Both the position numbers and the translations under genes were made by a program. 64,000 nucleotides of DNA from Rhizobium esperanzae (lineage in GTDB: Bacteria > Pseudomonadota > Alphaproteobacteria > Rhizobiales > Rhizobiaceae): contig NZ_JACIFY010000003.1 in assembly GCF_014197615.1 (NCBI RefSeq), positions 1-64,000 on the forward strand, given 5' to 3'. Of this stretch, positions 45,199 through 54,816 are shown piece after piece. The notes beneath the pieces are model-generated. The model ran no database searches and was not told where the DNA came from. It saw only the letters and a program-made list of their open reading frames with translations. Numbering within the stretch: the stretch's first letter is position 1; each line of letters opens with the position of its first letter.

Positions 45199-45297
45199 AC
45201 CATATTCAAGTCGCGTCTCGTTATGCCAGCGGACCCGGCTCGATGAAGTGGCAATGTGTCGGAACCTCCGGCGCCGGAATAAATCAACGGAGTGACG

Positions 45298-46644
45298 ATG
45301 ATGCTTGACTACCAGACCTCGCTGAGAAATTTCTCGACCGCCTTCCATCTGTCCAAGGACATGACGCAAACCGGAAGAGGTGTGATACCAGGCGGCTTCA
45401 GCAGGCGAACCTTTAACTACGGCCCACATGCAGTCTTCGCCCAAAGGGGCGAAGGGCAATATATTTATACCATCGAAGGCAAACGCCTGCTCGATCTGAA
45501 CAACAACTTCTCGACCAACGTGATCGGCCACAATCATCCAGCGGTCATGGCGGCGACGCAGGAGCTCTTGGCTAACGGCTTCTCGTTCGGCAACCCTACT
45601 GGCCATGAACTCGAGCTTGCCAAGTTGCTCTGCGACAGGATCGATTCTGTCGAGCAGGCAAAGTTCTTTTGCTCAGCCAGCGAGGCCTGCCTCGGAGCGA
45701 TCCGTATCGCGAGAGGATACACGGGAAGGCGGAAAATCGCCAAGTTCGAAGGCGGTTATCACGGATTCACCGATGATCTTGCGGTCTCCGTGCACCCCAG
45801 CCCAGCCAGCTTCCCCGGCCCGGATTTCAGCCCCAAATCCTTGCCGGACTCCGATGGCATCCCCGCGTACAAGACCGACAATGTGGTGACGCTGGTCCAG
45901 AACGATCTCCAATCTTGCGAAAGCATTCTGAGACGTCATGGCAGCGACATCGCTTGCCTTATTCTGGAACTCCAGTCATGTGCAGGCGGGATCGTATCTC
46001 TGGATCACGAATTCGTTCGCCAGTTGCGCGAACTCACGAGTGAACTCGGCATATTGCTGATTTTTGATGAGACCATCACCCTGCGCGCGGCTTTCGGAGG
46101 GCTCCAGAGTATTTACGGAATCAAACCCGAACTGACTGTGTTTGGCAAGATGATCGGCGGAGGATTGCCAATCGGAGCCGTTGGCGGCCAGCGGCGCATT
46201 TTCCAGGTTGTCGAGGACAACCAGGTCATGATGTCGGGAACGCATCATGGCCATCCCCTGGCCTGTGCCGCTGGTCTGGCGACGATGAAGGTCATGGATC
46301 ATGGTGCTTATGAAACCCTCAACATGATGGCACAGAGGGTGAAGAGGGAGCTGAACGCGTGGGCCGAGGCGAAAGGCCATCCATTTCTCATATTCGGGGA
46401 ATTCTCGGTTCTCGGCTATGCCTTCACCAAGCAAGTGGGACAGACGATTACCACGCACCGGGATTATTGGCATAAAATCGATGATGAAAAGATGATGATC
46501 TACGCGCTGGAGATGGCCACTCGCGGGTATTTTCCCGTTCATCGCGGCCAGCTCGGCTTGACCCTTCCGATGACGGACGATGACATCACAGGCTATATCG
46601 AAACCACCAAAGAGATCATCAGCGAGATTTATGTCATGGGCTGA
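45298..46644 (+). CDS. Class III aminotransferase (glutamate-1-semialdehyde aminomutase-like)
   Basis: A 448-residue fold-type I PLP enzyme. VIPGGFSRRTFNYGPHAVFAQRGEG and LLDLNNNFSTNVIGHNHPAV are the GSA-type N-terminus, KFFCSASEACLGAIRIARGYTGR the cofactor segment, GILLIFDETITLRAAFGG the Asp that contacts the pyridine nitrogen, and VFGKMIGGGLPIGAVGG the PLP Lys. Heme synthesis is unlikely in an alphaproteobacterium using the C4 pathway, so catabolic transamination of an imported substrate is the better reading. It lies 93 bp behind the permease, probably in one transcript. Confidence 0.85.
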   Translation: MMLDYQTSLRNFSTAFHLSKDMTQTGRGVIPGGFSRRTFNYGPHAVFAQRGEGQYIYTIEGKRLLDLNNNFSTNVIGHNHPAVMAATQELLANGFSFGNPTGHELELAKLLCDRIDSVEQAKFFCSASEACLGAIRIARGYTGRRKIAKFEGGYHGFTDDLAVSVHPSPASFPGPDFSPKSLPDSDGIPAYKTDNVVTLVQNDLQSCESILRRHGSDIACLILELQSCAGGIVSLDHEFVRQLRELTSELGILLIFDETITLRAAFGGLQSIYGIKPELTVFGKMIGGGLPIGAVGGQRRIFQVVEDNQVMMSGTHHGHPLACAAGLATMKVMDHGAYETLNMMAQRVKRELNAWAEAKGHPFLIFGEFSVLGYAFTKQVGQTITTHRDYWHKIDDEKMMIYALEMATRGYFPVHRGQLGLTLPMTDDDITGYIETTKEIISEIYVMG

Positions 46645-46663
46645 TGGAGAGGTTGGCGCAGTG

Positions 46664-46691
46664 GAGACGGCATCAACCTGATGCCTGTCTC
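46664..46691 (+). terminator. Hairpin after the aminotransferase gene
   Basis: GAGACGGCATCA and TGATGCC(T)GTCTC form a 12-bp stem with a single bulge and a 3-base loop, 20 bp after the stop codon. It is followed by TCTGTTCT. This is a good candidate terminator for the permease-aminotransferase unit. Confidence 0.55.
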
Positions 46692-46906
46692 TCTGTTCTA
46701 AATATGAACCGGAATCGATGCGCGAATTCTTGGGGCGCTTCATATGCTCTTGAATGCTGCAATGGTGCAGGACGCTTTGCTGGCAGGAGGTAATGCCGGC
46801 ATGAATGCTTCGGTCAGATGAGGGCGGTCCCCGTGCGAACCGTCCTAGTGCATGAGATCGCCCCGAATTCAAAGAAAATCGAAAATACTCAAGCGAGGCG
46901 CCGGGC

Positions 46907-47974
46907 TCAATCGAGCCGCAGCGACTTGCCCGAGCCGGCATCAAATATGTGGAGCTTGTCGGTGCGGGGAGCGACGGTGACCACTTGTCCGGGCTCGAAT
47001 TCGTGGCGTTCCGAGAACACCGCGACGAGTTCGCCCGGCCCGTAGCGCAGGAACACCATCGTTTCATGGCCGGTGGGTTCGGTGACGTTGACGGTTGCCT
47101 TCAGGCCATGTTGGGCGAGCGACAGGTGTTCGGGCCGAATGCCGAGCAGGACGGGCTGTCCGTCGGCGGCTTCCGGGATGAAACCAAGTGCGATCTCATC
47201 GCCGGTCTCGGTGACGAAGATAGCGCCATCGGCCTTGTAGCGGCCTTTCTGGAGGTTCATCGACGGCGAGCCGATGAAGGTTGCCACAAAGGTGTTGTTG
47301 GGACGGTCGTAGAGTTTCAGCGGCGTGCCGATCTGTTCGACCTTGCCGCCCTGCATCACCACGATCTTGTCGGCCATGGTCATCGCTTCGACCTGGTCGT
47401 GGGTGACGTAGATGGTTGTGGTTCTCAGCCGCTGGTGCAGCTCCTTGATTTCCTTGCGCATCTGCACGCGCAGCTTGGCATCGAGGTTCGACAAGGGTTC
47501 GTCGAACAGGAAGACTTGCGGCGACCTGACGATGGCTCTGCCCATCGCCACGCGCTGCCGCTGGCCGCCCGACAGCTGGCGCGGGTAACGGTCGAGATAG
47601 GGCACGAGATCGAGGGTTTCGGCCGCCGCCTGCAGGCGCTGTTTGATGAGTTCGGCCGGCTGTTTCTGCAGGCGCAGCGCAAAGACCATGTTTTCGGCAA
47701 CGGTCTTGTGCGGATAGAGCGCATAGCTCTGGAAGACCATGGCGATGTCGCGGTCTTTCGGCGGCAGATTGTTGACGACCTTTTCGCCGATCGAAATGGT
47801 GCCGCCGGTGATGCTTTCCAGCCCGGCGACCATGCGCAACAGGGTGGATTTGCCGCAACCGGACGGGCCGACGAGCACCACGAATTCGCCGTCGCGAATA
47901 TCTATATCAACGCCATGCAGGACATTGACGGCGCCGTAAGCCTTCTGCGCCCCTGAAATATTGACCTCAGCCAT
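46907..47974 (-). CDS. Sugar ABC transporter ATP-binding protein (MalK/UgpC type)
   Basis: A 355-residue ATPase. Walker A GPSGCGKSTLLRM, Q-loop VFQSYALYPHKTVAENM, signature LSGGQRQRVAMGRAI, Walker B VFLFDEPLSNLDAKLR, H-loop VTHDQVEAMTMADKIVVM; then a C-terminal TOBE/OB domain from ~residue 240 (IRPEHLSLAQHG) as in the CUT1 sugar importers. GGGAGG lies four bases before the ATG. It is divergent from the substrate-binding protein and permease genes it must serve, an arrangement that places both promoters in the 48-kb intergenic region. Confidence 0.93.
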   Translation of the reverse strand: MAEVNISGAQKAYGAVNVLHGVDIDIRDGEFVVLVGPSGCGKSTLLRMVAGLESITGGTISIGEKVVNNLPPKDRDIAMVFQSYALYPHKTVAENMVFALRLQKQPAELIKQRLQAAAETLDLVPYLDRYPRQLSGGQRQRVAMGRAIVRSPQVFLFDEPLSNLDAKLRVQMRKEIKELHQRLRTTTIYVTHDQVEAMTMADKIVVMQGGKVEQIGTPLKLYDRPNNTFVATFIGSPSMNLQKGRYKADGAIFVTETGDEIALGFIPEAADGQPVLLGIRPEHLSLAQHGLKATVNVTEPTGHETMVFLRYGPGELVAVFSERHEFEPGQVVTVAPRTDKLHIFDAGSGKSLRLD

Positions 47975-48104
47975 GTGCCTCCCACTTGCTTTCGGCGCCC
48001 CCGAGCTGACTCATGGGGCATGCATGCCTTGCCGTGTGTCCGAGAGGATGCGGCAGGCAAAACCGGCCGCTGCGCCTCCTCAAAGCACCCGTCGAACCTC
48101 TCCC

Positions 48105-48118
48105 ATGAAACGTTTCAT
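48105..48118. promoter_or_regulatory. LacI-type operator 1
   Basis: The perfect palindrome ATGAAACGTTTCAT, with the central CG typical of LacI/GalR operators, lies in the divergent promoter. The same 20-bp block including the following TTCTTG recurs at 48191-48210. TTGACT right after it (48124-48129) could be a -35 box. Confidence 0.85.
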
Positions 48119-48190
48119 TTCTTGTTGACTTTTCCCGCCGGCCGTCTGATGCTCGCCGGCGAAACCGGGAGGAGCGGTTTCAAGCAGGAT

Positions 48191-48204
48191 ATGAAACGTT
48201 TCAT
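48191..48204. promoter_or_regulatory. LacI-type operator 2
   Basis: An identical palindrome to operator 1, 86 bp downstream and 108 bp before the substrate-binding protein gene. Two identical sites about eight helical turns apart suit a loop held by a LacI-family tetramer or two dimers; the likely binder is the LacI-type protein encoded at 52067. Confidence 0.85.
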
Positions 48205-48311
48205 TTCTTGCTTACCAGATAGTTCTGTATCGAGCCAGTCTTAAAATTGGACAGGAGCCGACCCGGCAAGGCCGGCGGGCGAAAGCGCCAGGAAACGTGG
48301 AGGAGGAAGAT

Positions 48312-49952
48312 ATGAAAGTTGAAATATACGATGCATTGATGCGCCGTCAGGCAAGCCGCCGGGACGTTCTGCGCGGAACGGCAAGTGCCGCGGCTCTGCT
48401 CGGCGTATCGAGCGCGATCGGCGGGATTCCCGGCATGGCGTTTGCCGGCGATGACGTGCGCGCCCAGATCCTGCAGATTCCGGGCGTCGGCAAGGGATCG
48501 CCGACGGATGCGGACTGGCAGAAGGTCGGCGAGCTCTGCCTCGGTCCGACCAAGGGCAATGTCAAGCAGGGCGAATTCGCCGGCGTCGAGCTGACCTTCA
48601 TGGGGCTCAACAACCAGAATCTGCACAACTTCCTGTTCCGCGGTTTCCTGAAGCCGTGGGAAGCCTATACCGGCGCCAAGATCAACTGGATCGATCTTGC
48701 CCAGGCCGATTACAACGCCCGCCTTCAGCAGTCGATCGCAACCGGCACGGTCGATTTCGACATTCTGGAAATGGGCGCGCCCTTCGAAGGCGACACCGCC
48801 GGGCGCGGGCTTCTGGACGAGATGCCCGACTGGGCTGCAAAGCAGATCGAAGCCGACGACCTGGTGAGCTACCTCAAGCCGCCGGTCGGCACCTGGGACG
48901 GCAAGACCTATCGCGTCACGATCGACGGCGACTGCCACACCTTCGCTTACCGCAAGGATTACTTCGGCGAGGGTTCGATCAGCGGCATGGCCGAGCCGCC
49001 GAAGACCTGGCAGGAGGTCAATGCGGCGTCCAAGGCGCTGATCGGCAAGACCGATCCGCTGACCGGCCAGCCGGCCTACGGCTATCTCGATCCGCTCAAG
49101 GGCTGGGGCGGCTTCGGCTTCTATTTTATCGAGAACCGCGCGACGGCCTATGCCAAATATCCCGGCGACCCAGCCTGGCTGTTCGATCCCGAAAACATGA
49201 AGCCGCTGGTCAATAACCCCGCCTGGGTCCAGGCGATCCAGGACGTCCTGGATCTGATCGCCGCCAAGGCGTATCCGGCCGACCAGATCAATGCTGACCC
49301 CGGCACCACGGCTTTCTCGCAGTTCCTCGCAGGCACCGGCGCCATGCTGATGTGGTGGGGCGACGTCGGCTCCAGCGCTCGCACCTCGGACACGTCGGTC
49401 GTGGGCGATGTGGTCGGCTTCGGCATCAACCGCGGCTCCAACCGCGTCTACAACCGCAAGACCGGGCAATGGGAAGACAAGTACAACGAAGCGCCCAACA
49501 TGGCCTATCTCGGCTGGGGCATCTACGTCACCAAGCAGGTCTCCGGCGACGAGAAAAAGCGCAAGGCCGCCTGGTCTGCCGCCGCCCATCTCGGCGGCAA
49601 GGATCTGTCCCTGTGGACGTCGGCCTATCCTTCCGGCTTCCAGCCCTATCGTCAGTCCAACTTCAACTACGACGAATGGGAAAAGGCAGGTTACGACCGC
49701 GCCTATATCGAGGACTATCTCGGTTCGAACGCCGACAGCTACAACCATCCGAACGCCGCCATCGAGCCGCGCATTCCCGGCATCTTCCAATATTACTCCG
49801 TTGCCGAGGACGAACTGGCAAAGGGCTTTGCCGGACAGTATAAATCGGCACAGGAAACCGCGGATGCGATCGCGGCTGCCTGGGAAAAGATCACCGACCA
49901 GATCGGCCGCGACAGCCAGCTGAAGCTTTACCGGGCAAGCCTCGGGCTCTGA
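48312..49952 (+). CDS. Sugar ABC transporter substrate-binding protein
   Basis: A 546-residue periplasmic protein, longer than usual for CUT1 binding proteins (~420). The N-terminus RRQASRRDVLRGTASAAALLG has a twin-arginine-like signal followed by a hydrophobic stretch and an AFA-G cleavage region. The body reads LTFMGLNNQNLHNFLFRGFLKPWEAYTGAKINWIDL, VDFDILEMGAPFEGDTAGRGLLDEMP and MLMWWGDVGSSA, typical of extracellular solute-binding family 1. GGAGGAGGA precedes the ATG at 48312. The ligand is probably a sugar handled by the FucU and ribokinase products downstream. Confidence 0.88.
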   Translation: MKVEIYDALMRRQASRRDVLRGTASAAALLGVSSAIGGIPGMAFAGDDVRAQILQIPGVGKGSPTDADWQKVGELCLGPTKGNVKQGEFAGVELTFMGLNNQNLHNFLFRGFLKPWEAYTGAKINWIDLAQADYNARLQQSIATGTVDFDILEMGAPFEGDTAGRGLLDEMPDWAAKQIEADDLVSYLKPPVGTWDGKTYRVTIDGDCHTFAYRKDYFGEGSISGMAEPPKTWQEVNAASKALIGKTDPLTGQPAYGYLDPLKGWGGFGFYFIENRATAYAKYPGDPAWLFDPENMKPLVNNPAWVQAIQDVLDLIAAKAYPADQINADPGTTAFSQFLAGTGAMLMWWGDVGSSARTSDTSVVGDVVGFGINRGSNRVYNRKTGQWEDKYNEAPNMAYLGWGIYVTKQVSGDEKKRKAAWSAAAHLGGKDLSLWTSAYPSGFQPYRQSNFNYDEWEKAGYDRAYIEDYLGSNADSYNHPNAAIEPRIPGIFQYYSVAEDELAKGFAGQYKSAQETADAIAAAWEKITDQIGRDSQLKLYRASLGL

Positions 49953-50019
49953 TCGCTGACTCATACGCGCTGGCGGAAGCGATTTCGCCAGCGCCCATTC
50001 TGTCCGGACGAGGAATATC

Positions 50020-51138
50020 ATGTCGACAGTCGAAGGCGACCTGCTCCACACGGTCGAAGCCGGCTCCATTTCCGCGAGCCGCCGCTTCTGGGGCCGCGCG
50101 GCCCTGTGGCTCAGCGCCCTATGGTTCATAGCGTCGTTCGTACTGCAGGGTATGCATGAACTGGGCTGGACCGGTTGGGGCTTCGCGAACTGGCGGCCGG
50201 TTCTTTATGCCTATTTTCTCTGGGCCGCGGTTCTTTGCGTCACCCGTGTCGTCATTCACGGCGAAGCGGGCAAGAAGGCGCTTTTCGTTCTGCCGGCAGC
50301 ACTTTTCGTCGTGTCGATGGTGGTCTTTCCGCTGCTCTTTGCGCTCTGGATCGGCTTTTCCGACTGGAACCTCGCCTCTTCCGCCGGGCGGCGCTTCAAC
50401 GGGCTCGACAATGTGCGCCGGATGATCGCCGACCCGTTCTATGCCAACGCCTTGCTCAACATGATCCTCTACTGCCTGGCGATAGCGGTGGAATATGCGA
50501 TCGCCTTCGGCCTGGCGCTGCTCCTCAACCAGGAAATCCTTGCCCGCAAGTTCTGGCGCGTCACCTTCCTCGTGCCCTTGATGCTGTCGCCGGTCGCAGT
50601 GAGCTGGATGGTCGGCAAGTCGATGCTGGAGACCCGTTTCGGTCCGGTCGCGCGTTTCGCCCGCTGGCTCGGATGGGAAAATCCCTCCTTCTTCGGCGAT
50701 CCGCTGACGGCGCGGCTGTCGATCATGATCATGGATGCCTGGACCTTCATTCCCTTCATGATGATCATGCTGCTTGCCGGGCTGCAGGCTTTGTCCAGGG
50801 AGGTGCTCGAGGCGGCCGAAGTCGACGGCGCCACCAAATGGCAACGTTTCTGGCAGGTCATTTTCCCGCTGATGCTGCCGGTTTCGGTGACGGCGGTGAT
50901 GATCCGCATCATCTTCAAGCTGAAGCTCGCCGACATCATCATCACGGTGACATCGGGAGGTCCCGGCGGCGCGACCGATTCCGTCACCAGTTTCATCTAT
51001 CGCGAATACCGCGACCGTTCGAATGTCGGATATGGAACCCTGCTCGCGCTGGTCTATCTGGTGATCATCGTCGTGGGCATGACGGGGCTGATGAAGATTT
51101 CCGACCGTATCGTGAAGCGCATGACAGGAAGGCTCTGA
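50020..51138 (+). CDS. Sugar ABC transporter permease 1
   Basis: A 372-residue membrane protein with eight or so hydrophobic segments: two extra N-terminal ones, then the MalF-like core. The EAA loop near residue 265 reads EVLEAAEVDGATKWQRFWQVIFPLMLPV, the site that contacts the ATPase. Its stop codon overlaps the start of the second permease by one base. Confidence 0.92.
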   Translation: MSTVEGDLLHTVEAGSISASRRFWGRAALWLSALWFIASFVLQGMHELGWTGWGFANWRPVLYAYFLWAAVLCVTRVVIHGEAGKKALFVLPAALFVVSMVVFPLLFALWIGFSDWNLASSAGRRFNGLDNVRRMIADPFYANALLNMILYCLAIAVEYAIAFGLALLLNQEILARKFWRVTFLVPLMLSPVAVSWMVGKSMLETRFGPVARFARWLGWENPSFFGDPLTARLSIMIMDAWTFIPFMMIMLLAGLQALSREVLEAAEVDGATKWQRFWQVIFPLMLPVSVTAVMIRIIFKLKLADIIITVTSGGPGGATDSVTSFIYREYRDRSNVGYGTLLALVYLVIIVVGMTGLMKISDRIVKRMTGRL

Positions 51139-52049
51139 TGGTTCGGATCGATTTCGAAAAATACGGGCGCGGCCAGCGCATCCGCTGGTGGGCCATGCGT
51201 TTCGCCGTCTATGGCCTGCTGATCATCTGGGCATTCGTCTGCATCTTCCCGCTGTTCTGGACGGTGTCGACCTCGTTCAAGACAGCCGCGGATGTCATGC
51301 GCGGCAATCTGATCCCCTGGTTCAACTTTGCGCCCAGCTGGCTCGGCTGGCGCTCGCTCGGGCTGTCTCCCGATACGATTTTCGAGATATCGACGGTGCG
51401 CGACGAGTTCATGCGCAGGCTCTGGAACAGCGTCATCATTTCCGTCACCGCATCCGCCCTTGCGGTCGTGCTCGGATCGCTCGCGGCCTATGGCCTCAGC
51501 CGCTTTTCCTACAAGTTCGGCCATATGCGCAATTCCGACATTTCCTTTTTCTTCCTGTCGCAGCTCATCATGCCGCCCGTCGTTCTCGCTTTGCCGTTCC
51601 TGGTTCTCTACAAGGAGCTGGCGCTGCTCGACACCTATGTGGGCATGATCGCCGTCTATACGCTGATGGTGCTGCCGATCGTGGTCTGGATCATGCGCGA
51701 CCAGTTCGCCACCATACCGGTCGAGCTCGAGGAGGCCGCGCTGGTCGACGGCTTGTCGATCTGGGGCGCCTTTGCCCGCATCATCGTGCCGCTCGTTCTG
51801 CCGGGCATGGTCGCCGCCTTCCTGCTGGCGCTGATCCTGTGCTGGAACGAATATTTCTTTGCCGCCTTGCTGACCTCGACCAATACCAACACCCTGCCGG
51901 TGATGATTGCCAGCCAGACGGGCAGCCAGGGCATCAACTGGTGGTCGATGGCCGCACTTTCCACCGCCGGCATCCTTCCGCTGGTCGCTGTCGGCGTTGT
52001 GCTGGAAAAGCACATCATTGCGGGGATGACCGCTGGAGCGGTAAAATAG
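51138..52049 (+). CDS. Sugar ABC transporter permease 2
   Basis: A 303-residue MalG-like permease. The first membrane segment is AVYGLLIIWAFVCIFPLFWTVSTSFK, and the EAA loop reads ELEEAALVDGLSIWGAFARIIVPLVLPG near residue 200. CWNEYFFAALLTS follows in the last third. The ATG overlaps the TGA of the first permease (TGATG), indicating translational coupling. Confidence 0.92.
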   Translation: MVRIDFEKYGRGQRIRWWAMRFAVYGLLIIWAFVCIFPLFWTVSTSFKTAADVMRGNLIPWFNFAPSWLGWRSLGLSPDTIFEISTVRDEFMRRLWNSVIISVTASALAVVLGSLAAYGLSRFSYKFGHMRNSDISFFFLSQLIMPPVVLALPFLVLYKELALLDTYVGMIAVYTLMVLPIVVWIMRDQFATIPVELEEAALVDGLSIWGAFARIIVPLVLPGMVAAFLLALILCWNEYFFAALLTSTNTNTLPVMIASQTGSQGINWWSMAALSTAGILPLVAVGVVLEKHIIAGMTAGAVK

Positions 52050-52066
52050 CTGCGGGACGGTCGAAA

Positions 52067-53089
52067 ATGTCAAAGATGCCCACAGTCAAGGATGTCGCCG
52101 AATATGCCGGTGTATCCGTGGGCACCGTTTCGCGCGTGCTGTCGGGCGAAGCGGCGGTCAAACCCATGCTGCGCGAAAAGGTCAACGACGCCATCTCAGC
52201 GCTCGGTTACCGGCCGAACGTCACCGCGAGAGCGCTGCGCACCAGCAGAACCGATGTCATCGGCTTCATCGTTCCAGACATCACCAACCCATTCTTCGCG
52301 CAGCTTGCGGCCAGCGTCGAGCGCGCGGCGCTCGAACGCGCACATAGCCTGATGCTGGCAAGTTCGCATGACGATCGCGACGCGGAGCAGAGCCATGTCC
52401 TGGCGTTTCTCGACCGGTCTGTGCGCGGCATCATCGTGGTGGCTTCGAGCGACAGTCCGGGGCTCCATCTGGAGGCCGCGATTCCCGTCATCTCGCTCGA
52501 CCGGCGCTTCGGCGCCTTTCCTCTGGTCTCGACCAACCATGCGCAGGCGGCCGCGCTGATGGCGGACCATCTCTATGAGTTCGGGCACCGCCACATCGCC
52601 TATATCGCCGGGCCGCCCGACACCGAGGCCGGACGCATGCGCCGGCAAGGCTTCGTCGGTCGCATCGATAGGTTCGGCAAAACAGGCGAGCCGGTCGAAC
52701 TGGAAATCGCCTACGGCAAATTCGACTACGAATCCGGCGAAAGAATTGCCCGCGATCTGCTTTCACGCCCGCCGCAGGACCGGCCCACGGCAATTGCAGC
52801 AGCCAGCGACCAGCAGGCAATCGGCGCGCTGCGTGCGGCGCGCGACCTCAAGATCGACGTGCCGCGCAAGCTGTCGGTGACGGGTTTCGATGATATTTCG
52901 CTCGCCAATCTCGTCGTTCCCAGGCTGACGACCATATGCCAGCCGGCGGACATGCTGGCGCGGCGCGCGGTCGGCCTTCTCCTCGATGAGCCCTCGGGCA
53001 GGCGAGACGAGATGGTCGATGGGGCGCTGGTCGTGCGGGGTTCGACCGGCCCGTGCCCGAAGCCGAAGCCCGATACCGCCAAACATTAA
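52067..53089 (+). CDS. LacI-family transcriptional regulator
   Basis: A 340-residue repressor. Residues 5-50 form the LacI helix-turn-helix (TVKDVAEYAGVSVGTVSRVLSGEAAVKPMLREKVNDAISALGYRPN) with the hinge helix ARALRTSRTDVIGFIVPD. The periplasmic-binding-fold domain follows (ITNPFFAQLAASVERAA; DHLYEFGHRHIAYIAGP; VTGFDDISLANLVVPRLTTI). It lies inside the transport operon and probably binds the two palindromes upstream of it. Confidence 0.93.
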   Translation: MSKMPTVKDVAEYAGVSVGTVSRVLSGEAAVKPMLREKVNDAISALGYRPNVTARALRTSRTDVIGFIVPDITNPFFAQLAASVERAALERAHSLMLASSHDDRDAEQSHVLAFLDRSVRGIIVVASSDSPGLHLEAAIPVISLDRRFGAFPLVSTNHAQAAALMADHLYEFGHRHIAYIAGPPDTEAGRMRRQGFVGRIDRFGKTGEPVELEIAYGKFDYESGERIARDLLSRPPQDRPTAIAAASDQQAIGALRAARDLKIDVPRKLSVTGFDDISLANLVVPRLTTICQPADMLARRAVGLLLDEPSGRRDEMVDGALVVRGSTGPCPKPKPDTAKH

Positions 53090-53140
53090 GAATTGAAGCA
53101 CGGCCGGTGGTCCGGCCACGAGAAAGGGATGGAAGGATCA

Positions 53141-53602
53141 ATGCTCAAGGGAATCAGGGCCGAACTCAACGGCGATATTCTTCAAGCACTTTGCAACATG
53201 GGGCATGGCGACTATCTCGTCATCTCCGACATTAATTTTCCATCGGATTCGATCGCGCGCCAGACGCGTCTGGGCAAGCTGCTGAGCATGGAAAACATCC
53301 CCGCGCCGCAGGCGATCGATGCGATCCTTTCCGTCTTTCCGCTGGACACCCCCATCCAGCCTTCGGTGGGCCGCATGGAGGTGATCGGCAAGCCTAACGA
53401 AATTCCGCCGCTTCAACAGGAAGTCCAGGCCGTTGTCGACCGCGCCGAAGGCCAGCCGTCGCCGATGTATCCGGTCGAACGGATGGCGTTCTACGATATC
53501 GCCAAAAAGGCCTATTGCGTGATCGCAACCGGGGAACTGCGTTTCTACGGATGCTTCCTCCTGACCAAGGGCGTCATCCCGGCGGAGGAGGCTCTGCGAT
53601 GA
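53141..53602 (+). CDS. RbsD/FucU-family sugar mutarotase
   Basis: A 153-residue protein. MLKGIRAELNGDILQALCNMGHGDYLVISDINFPSD has the FucU/RbsD N-terminus with the catalytic His in MGHGD; FYDIAKKAYCVIATGELRFYGCFLLTKGV closes the family signature. FucU acts on L-fucose and RbsD on D-ribose anomers; the MLKGI start is more FucU-like. GGAAGGATC precedes the ATG. Its last four bases overlap the kinase gene (ATGA). Confidence 0.88.
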   Translation: MLKGIRAELNGDILQALCNMGHGDYLVISDINFPSDSIARQTRLGKLLSMENIPAPQAIDAILSVFPLDTPIQPSVGRMEVIGKPNEIPPLQQEVQAVVDRAEGQPSPMYPVERMAFYDIAKKAYCVIATGELRFYGCFLLTKGVIPAEEALR

Positions 53603-54528
53603 GCGGGAAAAGCGGAATCGTCATTCTCGGGATTTTTGCCGCCGACACCGCCTACAAGGCCAAACGCCTGCCGCATATTGCCGAAACGCTGATGGGGTCC
53701 GGCTTCACGCTTGGGCCGGGAGGCAAGGGCTCCAACCAGGCAATCGCCGCGGCCAAGGCCGGCGGGAAAGTGACCTTTATCTCCCGGGTCGGCAATGACC
53801 CGTTCGGCGAAATGGCCCTTGCGGCCTATGCGGCGGCGGGCGTCAAAGCCAATGTGATGAAGATGGACGGCGTTTCCAGCGGTGCTGCCTTCATCTTCGT
53901 CGACGAAGTGACCGGCGACAATGCCATCATCGTAGCGCCGGGTGCTGCCGGTCTTATCGGCATTGAAGACGTCGATGCGAACCGGGCGGAGATCGAAAGC
54001 GCGGCTATCTTCATGACCCAGCTCGAACAGCCGCTCGAGGCGGCCATACATGCCCTGTCGATGGCGAAAAGGGCAGGGGTCACGACGATTTTCAATCCCG
54101 CGCCGGCCCGCACCATACCGGACAGCGTCTATGGCCTGTGTGATTTCATCGTCCCGAACGAGGTGGAGGCAGCCGAATTGGTGGGACATGCGATCGAAAC
54201 GGATGAGCAGGCACGGGCGGCGGCGCGCACTTTGCTGGATCGCGGCGCAAGAGCGGTGATTCTGACGCTCGGCGCACGCGGCGCCTATTACCACGCAGCC
54301 GATCGGAGCGAATTCGTACCGGCATTTTCTGCGGGCAACGTCGTCGACACCACGGGCGCCGGCGATGCCTTTCTGGGCGGCTTCGCGACGGCGATCTCCG
54401 AAGGATATGCCCCGGCAGAAGCGGTGCGCTTCGGTTGCGCCACGGCGGCAATTGCGGTGACGCGGCCGGGCACGGCCCCCGCCATGCCCTCGCGCGCGGA
54501 GATCGACGCATTGCTGTCCTCAAGGTGA
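53599..54528 (+). CDS. PfkB-family sugar kinase (ribokinase-like)
   Basis: A 309-residue kinase. The N-terminal substrate segment is LGIFAADTAYKAKRLP, then the Gly-rich loop GFTLGPGGKGSNQAIAAAKAGG and, near the C-terminus, the catalytic signature VDTTGAGDAFLGGFATAIS with the base Asp. It probably phosphorylates the sugar imported and anomerised by the upstream gene products. The ATG overlaps the fucU-like stop, so the two are coupled. Confidence 0.9.
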   Translation: MSGKSGIVILGIFAADTAYKAKRLPHIAETLMGSGFTLGPGGKGSNQAIAAAKAGGKVTFISRVGNDPFGEMALAAYAAAGVKANVMKMDGVSSGAAFIFVDEVTGDNAIIVAPGAAGLIGIEDVDANRAEIESAAIFMTQLEQPLEAAIHALSMAKRAGVTTIFNPAPARTIPDSVYGLCDFIVPNEVEAAELVGHAIETDEQARAAARTLLDRGARAVILTLGARGAYYHAADRSEFVPAFSAGNVVDTTGAGDAFLGGFATAISEGYAPAEAVRFGCATAAIAVTRPGTAPAMPSRAEIDALLSSR

Positions 54529-54816
54529 TCAACCAGCGCGCTACAGCTGGCCCGATTGCGCAATCCTGTCCGGATGGCGCATTTTTGTGTCGGCAAGATG
54601 CGTGTCCCGTCGCTTGGGGCGCGGTTGTTAAGCCTGCCTTATTCATCCGGTGCTAGCAGTCGAACCGCAGCGCGTCGTGGACATGATGTCTCTTGCCGAT
54701 CTGCTCCCAGGCGCGTCGGCAAACAATGAAGCCGACAGGTCTGCGGTTTAACCAAGCTCAAACCAGTGCTGCCCTATGATGGGTTCTTACACGTAGTGGA
54801 AGGTGGACCTAACGCG

